Origin: Sphingobacteriaceae bacterium
Lineage (GTDB): Bacteria > Bacteroidota > Bacteroidia > B-17B0 > Aurantibacillaceae
DNA length: 64,000 nt
Assembly: GCA_002319075.1 (NCBI GenBank)
Contig: NVQB01000001.1
Coordinates: 1,302,001-1,366,000 of the forward strand
Direction: 5' to 3'
Of this stretch, positions 1 to 9,101 are shown in pieces. The position numbers were made by a program, and so were the translations under genes. Numbering within the stretch: position 1 is the first letter of the stretch; each line of letters opens with the position of its first letter. The notes under the pieces are model-generated. The model saw only the letters and a program-made list of their open reading frames with translations. It was not told the DNA's origin and searched no databases.

Positions 1-78
1 TGGTTAAAAGATAATTTTAATTTAGCGTTGAAAGCTGGTGCTCTAAGAAGCTTTAGTTTGCTCTCCTCATTTTATTAG
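1..78 (+). other. possible 3' tail of an upstream gene
   Basis: Frame 1 is open from the window edge for 25 codons and closes with TAG at 76-78. It could be the C-terminal end of a gene lying to the left, which would then converge on the LytTR gene. Twenty-five codons is too short to recognise a family, and an open frame of this length is expected by chance. Confidence 0.2.
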
Positions 79-92
79 ATTCCTCCTTCCAT

Positions 93-830
93 TTAAAAAA
101 CGCGGAACCGTTTAAAGAGGTCGTCTCTTTTTCTTACCGAAACAGGAATATCTTCGCCATTAGAAAGCGTAACGTGACTGGTATCCCGCGAATAAGAAAC
201 AATCGAATCTAAATTTACAAGATACGAATGATGGATCCTCACAAATGAGGCAGTCATGGCTGTTTCAAATTCTTTTAGATTTTTATATGAAGTGTAAAAA
301 TCTTTTGTGTTTACATGAATTTCTGAATGTTTACCTAAAGCCTTTATAAAAACAATATCCTTTTTATCCAGCGCGATCAATTTGTTTTTATAATTAATCA
401 TCAAAGGCGTTTCAGATTCGTTCTTAGCTTTCACTAACTCTCCTTTCAGACCTACAAACTTTGCAGAGGCGTCTTTTGAACACAGTTTCATTACTTTTTT
501 AACTGCATTTACAAATTCAGACTCGTTAAGTGGTTTTAGCAGGTAATCCACTACGCTATATTTAAAAGCTTCGATAGCATAATCTTTATAAGCCGTTACA
601 ACAATTACATATATAAAATCTTTTATCTCCTTAAGCACATCGAAACCCACCCCGTCTTTTAACTCCATATCTAAAAAAACAACATCGTATTCAGACGAAT
701 TTATTAACTCGACAGCATTACCAACCGAGGCCGATTCTTCTATAGTTTCAATCTGAGAAAAATGTTTTTCTAAACAAGTTCTAAGATAAAGGCGATTGAC
801 CTTGTGATCGTCTATTATTAAGGCTTTCAT
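93..830 (-). CDS. LytTR-family two-component response regulator
   Basis: Cytoplasmic DNA-binding response regulator of 245 residues. Residues 1-120 form a receiver domain: acidic pair after MKALIIDD, phospho-acceptor Asp54 in VFLDME, switch Thr in VVTAY and Lys in LLKPL. Residues about 145-245 form a LytTR DNA-binding domain (KNKLIALDKKDIVFI, FVRIHHSYLVN). I start at the ATG at 830 because the receiver begins there; an in-frame ATG 39 bases upstream adds residues unlike the family. In Bacteroidota such regulators pair with LytS/YehU-like histidine kinases, but no kinase is in this window. Target genes are unknown. Confidence 0.9.
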   Translation of the reverse strand: MKALIIDDHKVNRLYLRTCLEKHFSQIETIEESASVGNAVELINSSEYDVVFLDMELKDGVGFDVLKEIKDFIYVIVVTAYKDYAIEAFKYSVVDYLLKPLNESEFVNAVKKVMKLCSKDASAKFVGLKGELVKAKNESETPLMINYKNKLIALDKKDIVFIKALGKHSEIHVNTKDFYTSYKNLKEFETAMTASFVRIHHSYLVNLDSIVSYSRDTSHVTLSNGEDIPVSVRKRDDLFKRFRVF

Positions 831-1109
831 AAATTGAAGTTCAGATTGAGTGCATCCTAAACTAATCAAAATCAGACGAAATCCACCACCATTTTAGCTG
901 GATTAAGAGTTAAACACTTATTCTAAAAATATAACAGTTATTCCAAATGCAGGGCAGATAAGGGACGATAACACCCGATTTAAGGTAAAATTTTCTCCTA
1001 AATATGTTAAAAAGAGATTAAAAAAACAGGTGAAAAATCGACCAATTTTTAATTTGTCCTATAAAAACTTAGACGTACTACTACGCGCGTTTACACTTTA
1101 GAATTCCTT

Positions 1110-1817
1110 TTATCCTTTCACGAGAAACTTCCTGTCCATGATGGGAATTACCGGGCACTGATTCGGAGTTAAGCAATATTTAATATCCCGTTCAAGATCC
1201 AGCTTTTCAAGACGATTGCGATGAGATGAATGTGCAAGAAAACCGTAAAGGTCATGCTTTGCCAGTTTGTAGAGTTCCATAGCAGCTATGGCCGAGTCGC
1301 AGGCGGAATTAAACCCGTATTTATAAATGAGCTGCTCTGCTACTGCGCCGGCGTATAAAGTATCCTCGAGGTTAAATTTATTTTTCCATCCCGCGCAGAG
1401 AAACACAACATCCTTCTTTTCTTTTTTTAAAAACTCAATAACGGCGTCAAGATTTAAAAAGCTACCGATAATGACTTTGTGAGCATCTTTTGCTACAGAA
1501 ATTGCTTGCGTTCCATTAGTAGTTGTAATGGCAATAGTTTTTCCTTTTACTTTGGCGTTCATATACCCAAAAGGACTGTTGCCAAGATCGAAGCCTTGTA
1601 CTATTTCACCATCTCTTTCAGCTGCTACGAGATACCCTTGTTCCTTATAGGATTGAGCTTCCTCAACGGTAGCAACGGGAATCATTTTGGTAACGCCATT
1701 AAAAAAAGCTGTAGTGATAGCAGAAGAAGCTCTTAAAATATCAATGACAACAACAATGGAATTGGAATTATGGAATAAGGGGTAAGAAAGTGGGCTAAAA
1801 CAAACTTCAATATTCAT
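1110..1817 (-). CDS. comB: 2-phosphosulfolactate phosphatase (ComB family)
   Basis: Predicted Mg-dependent phosphatase converting 2-phosphosulfolactate to sulfolactate, 235 residues, the usual ComB length. Family motifs visible are VVIDILRASSAI near the N-terminus, AERDGEIVQGFDLGNSP at about 66-82 and ITTTNGTQA at about 97-105. ComB was defined in coenzyme M biosynthesis, but homologues are common in bacteria that do not make coenzyme M; a role in sulfonate or sulfonolipid precursor metabolism is possible but not shown here. The gene stands alone, divergent from the gmhA operon across 240 bp. Family assignment is firm; the physiological substrate is not. Confidence 0.85.
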   Translation of the reverse strand: MNIEVCFSPLSYPLFHNSNSIVVVIDILRASSAITTAFFNGVTKMIPVATVEEAQSYKEQGYLVAAERDGEIVQGFDLGNSPFGYMNAKVKGKTIAITTTNGTQAISVAKDAHKVIIGSFLNLDAVIEFLKKEKKDVVFLCAGWKNKFNLEDTLYAGAVAEQLIYKYGFNSACDSAIAAMELYKLAKHDLYGFLAHSSHRNRLEKLDLERDIKYCLTPNQCPVIPIMDRKFLVKG

Positions 1818-2057
1818 ATTCAGTTTTTAAAAAAAGATCGATAACCCGTTAGTTCAAAATACACAGGCTTAGTCACTAACAAACATAAGGTTTTTTATGA
1901 TTATTGTAAAATTACAATTTGTAACTCTTGCTTGTTTCGGAAGCTTATGCTAACAAAGCTTGCAGAAGGGCCAGCTGAGAAAAGAAATCCCCAGTGGGTC
2001 TCAAAATTTGTGCCGGGCGCCTCTGTTTTGTCACTAAAAAATACATAAATTTAAACC

Positions 2058-2639
2058 ATGATAGATTTTATTAAATCAAAAATTCAGACGTCGATTGATC
2101 TGAAAACGTCTTTACTAAACAATACTCAAATTTTAACTGCTGTAGATGCAATTGTTAAAGAAATTTGTACCAGCTATAAAAACCAAGGGAAAGTACTTTG
2201 GTGCGGAAACGGTGGTAGCGCAGCAGACTCTCAACACCTGGCCGCTGAGTTAAGCGGGAGATTTTATTACGACCGTCCACCACTCTTTTCTGAAGCTTTA
2301 CATGTAAATACCAGCTACATTACTGCTGTAGCAAATGATTACAGCTACGACATCATATATAGTCGCCTGGTGGAAGCCATGGGTAAAAAGGGAGATGTTC
2401 TTTTAGGGCTGAGCACCAGTGGTAACAGCGGTAATGTGATAAAGGCTTTTGAAAAAGCGAACGAAATGGGACTGATAACGATCGGTTTTACCGGCGAAAC
2501 AGGCGGTAAAATGAAAGACCTTTGCAAATACCTTATTAATATTCCAAGTAAAGACACTCCCAGAATACAGGAATGCCACATGCTTTTAGGACACACTATT
2601 TGTGAAATGGTGGAAATAAATTTATTTCCTAAGAACTAA
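2058..2639 (+). CDS. gmhA: SIS-domain phosphoheptose isomerase
   Basis: Predicted sedoheptulose-7-phosphate isomerase producing D-glycero-D-manno-heptose 7-phosphate in the cytoplasm. The 193-residue length fits GmhA. The SIS motif GNGGSAADSQHLAAELSGRF lies at about 51-70, followed by LGLSTSGNSGNVIKA at about 116-130, which binds the sugar phosphate. It is the first gene of a four-gene run (isomerase, guanylyltransferase, HAD phosphatase, glycosyltransferase) with gaps of 6 bp or overlaps, so it is surely co-transcribed. The context indicates NDP-heptose synthesis for lipopolysaccharide or another surface glycan. Confidence 0.88.
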   Translation: MIDFIKSKIQTSIDLKTSLLNNTQILTAVDAIVKEICTSYKNQGKVLWCGNGGSAADSQHLAAELSGRFYYDRPPLFSEALHVNTSYITAVANDYSYDIIYSRLVEAMGKKGDVLLGLSTSGNSGNVIKAFEKANEMGLITIGFTGETGGKMKDLCKYLINIPSKDTPRIQECHMLLGHTICEMVEINLFPKN

Positions 2640-2645
2640 TTCTTA

Positions 2646-3359
2646 ATGCTTCAAACAGCAATTATACTGGCCGGGGGATTCGGCACTCGTTTACAAAGCG
2701 TTGTGAGTGATCTGCCAAAGCCGATGGCTCCAATAAATGGTGAGCCTTATTTAAATTATCAGCTGAATTATTTAAAGCATTACGGTATTAAGAAAGTAAT
2801 TTTTTCTTTAGGGTATCTGGCGGAGAAAATTCAAAATTATTATAAATCAAGTTTTAACGGACTTGAAATTGATTACGTTGTAGAGCAAAAACCTTTGGGT
2901 ACCGGCGGTGGCATACGTATGGCTATGGAACACTGCAAAGACGACTATGCATTAATTTTGAACGGTGATTCTTTTTTCGACATTAATCTTCACGACTATT
3001 TCAGATTACATGTGAATGAAGTTTCTGAGTTTTCGTTGGCTCTTAGAAAGGTAGAAAACGCTTCAAGGTATGGCACTATTGAAATAGACGCGAATGACCG
3101 AATAACTTCTTTCCGCGAAAAAACAAACGAAAACAAAGCGGGGCTGATAAACGGGGGTGTTTATATTCTGAATAAACAACTTTACCTGGAGTCTACACCT
3201 CAAAAAATAAATTTTTCCATTGAAAAAGATTTTTTCGAAAAACAACTCGCTGCCCTGCAAATAAAGGGATTTGAGTTTACTGGATATTTCATAGATATTG
3301 GCATTCCGGAAGATTATACAAAAGCACAAAATGACTTTAAAGGATTTACATATAGATAA
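2646..3359 (+). CDS. hddC: D-glycero-D-manno-heptose 1-phosphate guanylyltransferase-like nucleotidyltransferase
   Basis: Rossmann-type sugar nucleotidyltransferase of 237 residues. The nucleotide-binding motif is LAGGFGTRLQSVVSDLPKPM (residues 8-27), with a metal-binding NGDSFFD motif near residue 105 and a sugar-binding EKTNENKAG stretch. The neighbours GmhA and GmhB make D-glycero-D-manno-heptose 1-phosphate the likely substrate and GDP-heptose the likely product, as for HddC. From sequence alone another hexose-1-phosphate nucleotidylyltransferase cannot be excluded. Its 3' end overlaps the next gene by 29 bp. Confidence 0.75.
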   Translation: MLQTAIILAGGFGTRLQSVVSDLPKPMAPINGEPYLNYQLNYLKHYGIKKVIFSLGYLAEKIQNYYKSSFNGLEIDYVVEQKPLGTGGGIRMAMEHCKDDYALILNGDSFFDINLHDYFRLHVNEVSEFSLALRKVENASRYGTIEIDANDRITSFREKTNENKAGLINGGVYILNKQLYLESTPQKINFSIEKDFFEKQLAALQIKGFEFTGYFIDIGIPEDYTKAQNDFKGFTYR

Positions 3360-3885
3360 AAGCTGGACTTTGTTTCTTGATCGTGACGGGGTAATCAATA
3401 AAAAGCTCGAGAACGATTACGTGAAACACTGGATAGAATTTGAATTTTTAGAAGGAAGCATTGATGCTGTAAAATACCTTGCCACACTTTTCGGGAAAAT
3501 TGTTGTGGTTACAAATCAACAGGGAATAGGCAAACGGCTTTACCGTACTGAAGACTTAGAATTGATTCATAAAAACATGCTTTATGAAATTGATTTTTAT
3601 GGCGGAAAGATTGATAAAGTTTATTTTTCCCCTTACCTCACGGCCGAGAATCACCCTAGCCGCAAACCAGGAATTGGTATGGCTTTAAACGCTCAGAAAG
3701 ATTTTCCTGAAATTGATTTCAAAAAAAGCATTGTGGTGGGCGATAGTATGAGTGATATGGAATTCGGCAAAAATGCAGGTATGAAAACCATTTTTATCTC
3801 CGAAGAAAAACGACAGGATGAAAAAATAGATTTTAATTTTAAATCACTGAATGAGCTGGTAATTACTTTACAAAACACACTTTGA
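3331..3885 (+). CDS. gmhB: D-glycero-D-manno-heptose 1,7-bisphosphate phosphatase-like HAD protein
   Basis: HAD-superfamily phosphatase, 184 residues from the ATG at 3331; an in-frame ATG at 3298 would put 11 more residues inside the upstream gene. Catalytic motif I is FLDRDGVINK (DxD), motif II is VTNQQGIGK and motif III/IV is VVGDSMSDMEFG. This motif I-II arrangement is typical of GmhB/HisB-N phosphatases. It should remove the C7 phosphate of heptose 1,7-bisphosphate. The kinase that makes that substrate (HddA or HldE-like) is not in this window. It overlaps both neighbours. Confidence 0.8.
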   Translation: MTLKDLHIDKSWTLFLDRDGVINKKLENDYVKHWIEFEFLEGSIDAVKYLATLFGKIVVVTNQQGIGKRLYRTEDLELIHKNMLYEIDFYGGKIDKVYFSPYLTAENHPSRKPGIGMALNAQKDFPEIDFKKSIVVGDSMSDMEFGKNAGMKTIFISEEKRQDEKIDFNFKSLNELVITLQNTL

Positions 3886-4625
3886 AAATCTCTATTATAA
3901 CCATTACCTACAACTCTGCTGCAACGCTCGAAGAAACGCTTCTTTCGGTCATTAACCAGACTTACCACGATATAGAATATATTATCGTAGATGGAAAATC
4001 AACGGATGACACTTTAAAGATCATAGACAAACACAAGGATAAGATTTCGAAAGTAATTTCCGAAAAAGACAAAGGTTTGTACGATGCGCTGAATAAAGGA
4101 ATTGATATGGCTACGGGCGACGTGATTGGCATTTTGCACTCCGATGATTTTTACATTGACAACCAGGTGATTGAAAAATACGCGAAAACGTTTTTGAAAA
4201 ATAATTCTGATTCAGTGTATAGCGATTTGTATTATGTAGATAAAAGTAATACTGACAAAATCATCCGTAAATGGAAAAGCGGAGATTATTCCGAAAAATC
4301 CTTTATAAATGGCTGGATGCCACCCCACCCGACTTTCTTCTTAAAGAAAGAAATCTATAAAAAATTCGGCAAGTTTAACACGGATTTTAAAAGTGCCGCT
4401 GACTATGAATTGATGTTGCGTTTTATTGAAAAAAATAAAATCAGCATTTCCTATTTACCTGAATATACCGTTAAAATGAGGGTGGGAGGTAAAAGTAATG
4501 TGAGTGTGCAAAACCGTGTAAATGCTAATTTTGAAGACCGCAGAGCCTGGGAAATAAATGGCCTTAAGCCAAGGTTTTATACCTTGTACTTAAAGCCATT
4601 TCGTAAAATTCTTCAGTTTTTTTAA
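3882..4625 (+). CDS. family 2 glycosyltransferase (WcaA/WcaE type)
   Basis: GT-A fold glycosyltransferase of 247 residues with the N-terminal signature ISIITITYNSAATLEETLLS, a VDGKSTDDT substrate-contact motif and a DxD-equivalent LHSDDFY near residue 85. No membrane segment is seen. It likely adds a sugar from an NDP donor during surface glycan assembly. The start is a TTG at 3882 that overlaps the TGA of the preceding phosphatase by four bases, so translation is coupled; no better ATG keeps the conserved N-terminus. Acceptor and donor cannot be read from the sequence. Confidence 0.85.
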   Translation: MKISIITITYNSAATLEETLLSVINQTYHDIEYIIVDGKSTDDTLKIIDKHKDKISKVISEKDKGLYDALNKGIDMATGDVIGILHSDDFYIDNQVIEKYAKTFLKNNSDSVYSDLYYVDKSNTDKIIRKWKSGDYSEKSFINGWMPPHPTFFLKKEIYKKFGKFNTDFKSAADYELMLRFIEKNKISISYLPEYTVKMRVGGKSNVSVQNRVNANFEDRRAWEINGLKPRFYTLYLKPFRKILQFF

Positions 4626-4639
4626 TCCGAACCGGATTA
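4623..4639. terminator. short inverted repeat between convergent genes
   Basis: A 7-bp stem TAATCCG/CGGATTA with a 3-nt loop lies between the glycosyltransferase and the convergent protease gene and includes the protease stop codon. Seven T precede it and TTCTTTG follows on the plus strand, so it is at best a weak terminator for the heptose operon. Confidence 0.35.
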
Positions 4640-7600
4640 TTCTTTGATTAATTTCATTGTTTTGATAGTTTTTCCGGAACCATCTAAAACACTGATAATA
4701 TACATCCCGTTAGAAATAGTATCTAATTTTATTTTTTCCTCTGAGCTATTTAAAGTTTTTATCAGGACTAATCTGCCTGTAGCATCGGCAATCGCAACAC
4801 TCGCATTTGCGATTCCGCTATTAACAACTAAATTATCTTTAGCGGGATTTGGATAAATACTTACAGAACTTGCAGGGTTTGTTTTTGCAATGCCTGTGCA
4901 CTCTTCTACAATTAAAGAGGTTTCAGCAACATTCGAACAAGTTGACCCTGCATCTGTATAAACATAAGATACACTATAGGTGCCAGCACCAAGAGCAGAG
5001 GCGCTGAAGACGTTACCGTTCATTCCACTACCCGTATAAATCCCACCAGCAGGACTACCTTGCAGATCTATCTGATCGCCTGCGCAAACAGGTGCGGATG
5101 GATTTAAAAGAGTAACAACCGGAGCTGAAACTATAGAAACCTGAACAGGTACTCTTGGACTTGCACACTCTTCTTTAGAAATATTCCAGCCGTAGAAGAA
5201 ATAGTAGGCGCTGTTGCCAGTGTTGGAAGTAGTAATGTTTACGCACCCACCGATGTTATAGGGATAATTTAAACCAGAAGTAGAACGGTAAAGATTTGTG
5301 GCCGAGCCCGTAGCAAGACCTATTCTGTAATTTGCACCAACTGTGAGAGGGCAATTAAGAACAACTGTATTAGCACCTATTGCCAGTGTTACCGTAGTTG
5401 TAAAAACAACCTGATTGGCTGAGTTTCTTATTTGGATAACGCGGGCGCCGTTGGTTTGCGCAGACATGATTACTGAATTGAGAACTCCGTTTTGCAATAC
5501 ATCAAAAATCAAGTAATTCGAAGTTCCGCCCCCAATACCACCGCCTGTAGGGCTCAATTTACCCCCCACTACATTGGCAAGGGTAACTGTGTTGGCAGCA
5601 TAATAGGTAACATTTGTTGTAATTGCAGGCGTCGAAAAAATGCTCCCACTGCCCAGGGGAGCTCCGCCTGTTGGATTCTCGTACCATTTTACGGTAGCAT
5701 TTCCGGTGGCGGTTAGCACCGCCGAGCCATTCTCACACCCGTTTGCATCAGCTGTAACCGGCGCCGGAATCGGAGGATTAACCACCACATAGGTTGTTTT
5801 TGTAATACTATCCAGTAGGTTAGCACATCCGATCACCTTTAACTTTATAGAGTAAGAACCCACGGCCGTGTAAGTATGTGCAGCGTTAGTGCTTGTAGAT
5901 GCGGAAGAGCCGTCACCAAAATCCCAGGTATAAGATAAACCGTTTGCGGTAGTATTGCTAAAGGTAACTGTAGCAGGAGCTGAACAGAAACTGGTTACAT
6001 TGGAATAAAAATTCGGAACCAAACCATTTACATAATTTGTACCCACTCCTACCGCGTACCATGCCTTTGTTGTTTGAATAACCTGGTTGCTGCAATCACC
6101 ATAAAGATCCCTGGCTGCCTGAATGGTTAACAATCTTGCATTTGCATAATTCGTGCTTGGAGTAAAATACACGGTTAGCGCTCTGAAAGCAATTGCCGCT
6201 GCATCTGTAAAGCCAATGCCTGAAACCGAATAAGCATTCGAGATATCATTTGTTCCTGATCCTCCAGACGTTAATAAATAAAACCAGTAATTTGCCACAC
6301 CGCTATTTGTATGCACTCCGCCGTTATCAGCAGTGCCGGTGTAATAGTATGTTCCGCCATAAGTATCCGGATTAAAGAAGGAACTTGGATTCGACATATC
6401 TCTCAAACCACCGTTTGTAATATCCTCACCGATTTTCCAACTCCATTGATTTGGTCTTGCATAGTTTTCAATAGATTGTCCGAAAATGTCCGAGAAGGCT
6501 TCATTTAAAGCACCAGACTCGTTACTGTAAGTTAGATTTCCTGAGTTTGAAGTAAGGCCATGTGTAATTTCATGACCACAAACATCCAGACCTGTAAAGA
6601 TTGTGTATCCGCTACCACCATCACCATAGGTCATGCGGTTGCCATCCCAAAAAGCGTTGGTATAACCTACAGTGTAATGCACATAACTTAATAATTTAAA
6701 GCCAGCGTTGTTAATACTGTTTCTATTGTGTTCGTTTAAATAATAATCGTAAGTCATTTCAGCTCCCCAATGAGCGTCTGTAGCTCCCTGGTCTACACCT
6801 GTGCTTGTCCAGTTACTTGTAGTATTTGTAAAATCGCTGGCTGAACTATAGCTTACTGTATTTTTTAAATTGTAGGTTTCAATACCCAAACCTCTTTGCG
6901 TTTCTCTTAAGCGATAAAGAGTTCCGGTATTATCCACCGTCATATTTTGATTACCACTGTATTTTGTTACGGCTGTACCTGGTACGTCAGCAGTGCAAAT
7001 CAGGTTTTGTTCGTCTAACACTTTTCCTGTAGAAGCATCAACAAATACGTTTGCGCGGTAGAGCGGCACCTCTGCATAAATATTAAAACAATAAGTATTA
7101 AACAACTTACCATCCTTTTCAAGAATCATTTTTTGAGCTACAGGCTTGTATGAAAAAGAAGGGTCATTTAACGCCTCGCGCATGTGACGTTCTTCAGCAA
7201 CATTTTCCCATTTATATTTTTCAGCATTTACTTTTGCTAAAGCATAAGAAAGTGCCTGCGATTCATTTATAACAAAACTATTTCCGGTAGCATCCACATC
7301 AGAAAGATCACCATTCAGCGAAACAAGTTTGCCGTTTTTACAATGAGCGATAATAACCTTATTGGCAAGAGGTATACCGTTTTGCAGAATAGCAAATTTT
7401 ATGTTTGTGTAACCAATGCCATCTTTTTCAGTTTTCTGTATCGAAACCTTATTTATTCCATTGCCAAAAAGAGTAGTATTCAAAAACGCTTCAAGACCAT
7501 TTTCGCCGATAGAACGTTTAGCATCTATCTGAGCAAAAGTCAGTTTGTTTTCGGTAGTATAAGAAACATTTTCTGCGTAAGGCAGAAGATTTGAATTTCC

Positions 7601-7660
7601 TTGTCCAAAAGTGATTTGAGCAAGAAAAAATAAGCATAAAGAACCTACTGTTTTTTTCAT
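4637..7660 (-). CDS. secreted M4 (thermolysin-family) metalloprotease with PKD domain and T9SS sorting domain
   Basis: Secreted zinc endopeptidase of 1007 residues. The order is signal peptide (1-20), FTP/PepSY propeptide (about 30-220), M4 catalytic domain (about 225-545), PKD domain (about 550-615, WDFGDG motif), an Ig-like region and a T9SS type A sorting domain (about 935-1007, beginning SIYPNPAKDNLVV). Zinc ligands are His363 and His367 of HEITH and Glu387 of ALNEAFSD; His450 in GGVHTNSG is the transition-state His. The catalytic set is complete. It is monocistronic. It probably scavenges protein outside the cell; the neighbours give no further hint. Confidence 0.95.
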   Translation of the reverse strand: MKKTVGSLCLFFLAQITFGQGNSNLLPYAENVSYTTENKLTFAQIDAKRSIGENGLEAFLNTTLFGNGINKVSIQKTEKDGIGYTNIKFAILQNGIPLANKVIIAHCKNGKLVSLNGDLSDVDATGNSFVINESQALSYALAKVNAEKYKWENVAEERHMREALNDPSFSYKPVAQKMILEKDGKLFNTYCFNIYAEVPLYRANVFVDASTGKVLDEQNLICTADVPGTAVTKYSGNQNMTVDNTGTLYRLRETQRGLGIETYNLKNTVSYSSASDFTNTTSNWTSTGVDQGATDAHWGAEMTYDYYLNEHNRNSINNAGFKLLSYVHYTVGYTNAFWDGNRMTYGDGGSGYTIFTGLDVCGHEITHGLTSNSGNLTYSNESGALNEAFSDIFGQSIENYARPNQWSWKIGEDITNGGLRDMSNPSSFFNPDTYGGTYYYTGTADNGGVHTNSGVANYWFYLLTSGGSGTNDISNAYSVSGIGFTDAAAIAFRALTVYFTPSTNYANARLLTIQAARDLYGDCSNQVIQTTKAWYAVGVGTNYVNGLVPNFYSNVTSFCSAPATVTFSNTTANGLSYTWDFGDGSSASTSTNAAHTYTAVGSYSIKLKVIGCANLLDSITKTTYVVVNPPIPAPVTADANGCENGSAVLTATGNATVKWYENPTGGAPLGSGSIFSTPAITTNVTYYAANTVTLANVVGGKLSPTGGGIGGGTSNYLIFDVLQNGVLNSVIMSAQTNGARVIQIRNSANQVVFTTTVTLAIGANTVVLNCPLTVGANYRIGLATGSATNLYRSTSGLNYPYNIGGCVNITTSNTGNSAYYFFYGWNISKEECASPRVPVQVSIVSAPVVTLLNPSAPVCAGDQIDLQGSPAGGIYTGSGMNGNVFSASALGAGTYSVSYVYTDAGSTCSNVAETSLIVEECTGIAKTNPASSVSIYPNPAKDNLVVNSGIANASVAIADATGRLVLIKTLNSSEEKIKLDTISNGMYIISVLDGSGKTIKTMKLIKE

Positions 7661-7890
7661 GTGTGATTGGTAATTTTTGATTCCACAATGTAGAGAATTT
7701 ATTATTACGTGCTTTCACATTATACCTCAAAAAACAGCCACTTATACAATTTAACAAATTTGCAGCGACCGGCATTTAAGTCCCAAACTTACCAAAACCC
7801 CCTAATTACGAGGCTAACAACGTAGCGTCACCCCAAAAGCGGGAGGAAGACATTAAAAATCAATTAGAACCAAAAGGTGGCGCATAGGAG

Positions 7891-8172
7891 CTAAAACAGG
7901 ATGTCTTTATAAAGCTCTGAACCTTCTAACACTTTTTTTGCATAGGGACAAGCAGGAATGATTTTGTAGTTGTTTTTCCGGGCAAAATCAACTGCAGCTT
8001 CCACAAGTTTTCTGGCTATTCCCTTACCTTCGTTTTCAGGATTTACCACTGTATGTTCAATACTAAAAACAGTTTCGTCTTTAAAAATATACAGCAGGTT
8101 GGCAATACGTTCGCCATTGTTTTCCACATAAAAAATTCCGGAGTTCTCGCGTTTATCATGTTTTACTTCCAT
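7891..8172 (-). CDS. small GNAT-fold N-acetyltransferase (YjdJ type)
   Basis: Compact GNAT-like domain of 93 residues from the ATG at 8172; another in-frame ATG lies 15 bases upstream. The acetyl-CoA loop is visible as NEGKGIARKLVEAAVDFARK, preceded by the EHTVVNPE strand. The C-terminal IIPACPYAKKVLE motif is characteristic of the minimal YjdJ-type acetyltransferases (COG2388). The substrate is unknown. It is monocistronic. Confidence 0.8.
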   Translation of the reverse strand: MEVKHDKRENSGIFYVENNGERIANLLYIFKDETVFSIEHTVVNPENEGKGIARKLVEAAVDFARKNNYKIIPACPYAKKVLEGSELYKDILF

Positions 8173-8318
8173 GTTTTTTTTAAACAAATTTAGGCTTTTA
8201 AGCAGTATGAGAAGCTATTTGCAAATTACAAATGAATCTTACATGTGTAGGTTAGAATAAGGGATCTGTTTTAAATAAGCCTAAATACAACGGATCTTTG
8301 ATAAACAAAAAACAACTC

Positions 8319-8852
8319 ATGATCTCCCATTTTAAAACACCCGCAAAACTTCTCCTCATTCTGGTTTTAATAGTACAATCTCATTCTTCTTACGCGAGAG
8401 GAAAAAAGCAGGATCCTCCAGTTAGGAAAGATAGTTCGACGCATGTTTTATTAAATACAAAAATACTGGTAAATACAAAAAATACCGTGGGCAGCTACAG
8501 ATTAGAGGTTTTGTACAGAGACATAATAATTAATTCTTTCACCGTTAAAAATAACTCCCCTGTAAGACTTCTGTTAAAAAAAGATTCGCCGTATGTTATC
8601 AAAATTTCGAAGAAAGGCTACATACCAAGGTTTATTTGCATCAATACTAACATGCATGAAAAAACGAATAAAAGCATTTATTATTTAAACCTTGAAACGG
8701 AATTTATTGCCGCCTCGGCAGCAATGACTTTAGATGATGAAGCCCTTCAGCTGCCGTCTGCTTTGGTATCTTATAATAAAAAGGCCGGTAACTTTGAAAA
8801 CAACAAAGACTACTCACTTTTTGTTCTGCAAAGAATTTATGCCGGAAAGTAA
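8319..8852 (+). CDS. exported hypothetical protein with a PEGA/carboxypeptidase-regulatory-like segment
   Basis: A 177-residue protein from the ATG at 8319, chosen because the signal peptide (TPAKLLLILVLIVQSHSSYA) begins just after it; a TTG 21 bases upstream is less likely. The mature part resembles small beta-sandwich repeats in Bacteroidota envelope proteins: a short strand (YRLEVLYRD), then SPYVIKISKKGYIPRFICIN and a tail with LPSALVSYNKKAGNFENN. No catalytic motif is seen. It is a probable periplasmic or outer-membrane-associated protein of unknown function. Confidence 0.6.
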   Translation: MISHFKTPAKLLLILVLIVQSHSSYARGKKQDPPVRKDSSTHVLLNTKILVNTKNTVGSYRLEVLYRDIIINSFTVKNNSPVRLLLKKDSPYVIKISKKGYIPRFICINTNMHEKTNKSIYYLNLETEFIAASAAMTLDDEALQLPSALVSYNKKAGNFENNKDYSLFVLQRIYAGK

Positions 8853-8879
8853 ATTTTCTAAACTCTATGCGCTAACTGA

Positions 8880-9101
8880 CTATTTGCGCAACCAGTTAAA
8901 AAATCGCTTATTAATAAAAGGTATGTAAAAGAACGCCATAACAGGTACAAGTATTACACTCACCACTAATGTTCTTAAAGGTGCTGGAAAATCTACCAAC
9001 ATAGGAAGTATTGTAATAGAAATGATAGTGATTGCCGGATAGATAAAGCACCAAACCAGTAAGGCAAATTTCCATTTTTTTGGCATTGAAGGTTGATTCA
9101 T
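8880..9101 (-). CDS. small membrane protein matching the C-terminal membrane segment of ABM-superfamily enzymes (COG3224)
   Basis: A 73-residue protein from the ATG at 9101, the start that begins just before the conserved PKKWKFALLVW; the open frame extends 20 codons further but that part is unlike the family. It has two hydrophobic segments, LLVWCFIYPAITIISITIL and TLVVSVILVPVMAFFYIPF, joined by PAPLRT. This pattern (RWKMAL, then PLRTLVV, then a terminal FRRWL) is the one I know from the C-terminus of membrane-linked antibiotic biosynthesis monooxygenase-like proteins. Here it occurs without the ABM domain. Function unknown. Confidence 0.6.
   Translation of the reverse strand: MNQPSMPKKWKFALLVWCFIYPAITIISITILPMLVDFPAPLRTLVVSVILVPVMAFFYIPFINKRFFNWLRK

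Noticed and set aside
1904-1917. Palindrome TTGTAA-AA-TTACAA between comB and gmhA
   Set aside because: AT-rich and short; no second copy found in the window, so it cannot be told from chance.
7690-7760. TATAAT-like box on the minus strand upstream of the M4 protease
   Set aside because: Bacteroidota primary sigma uses TAnnTTTG/TTTG elements; a TATAAT match in AT-rich DNA is not evidence here.
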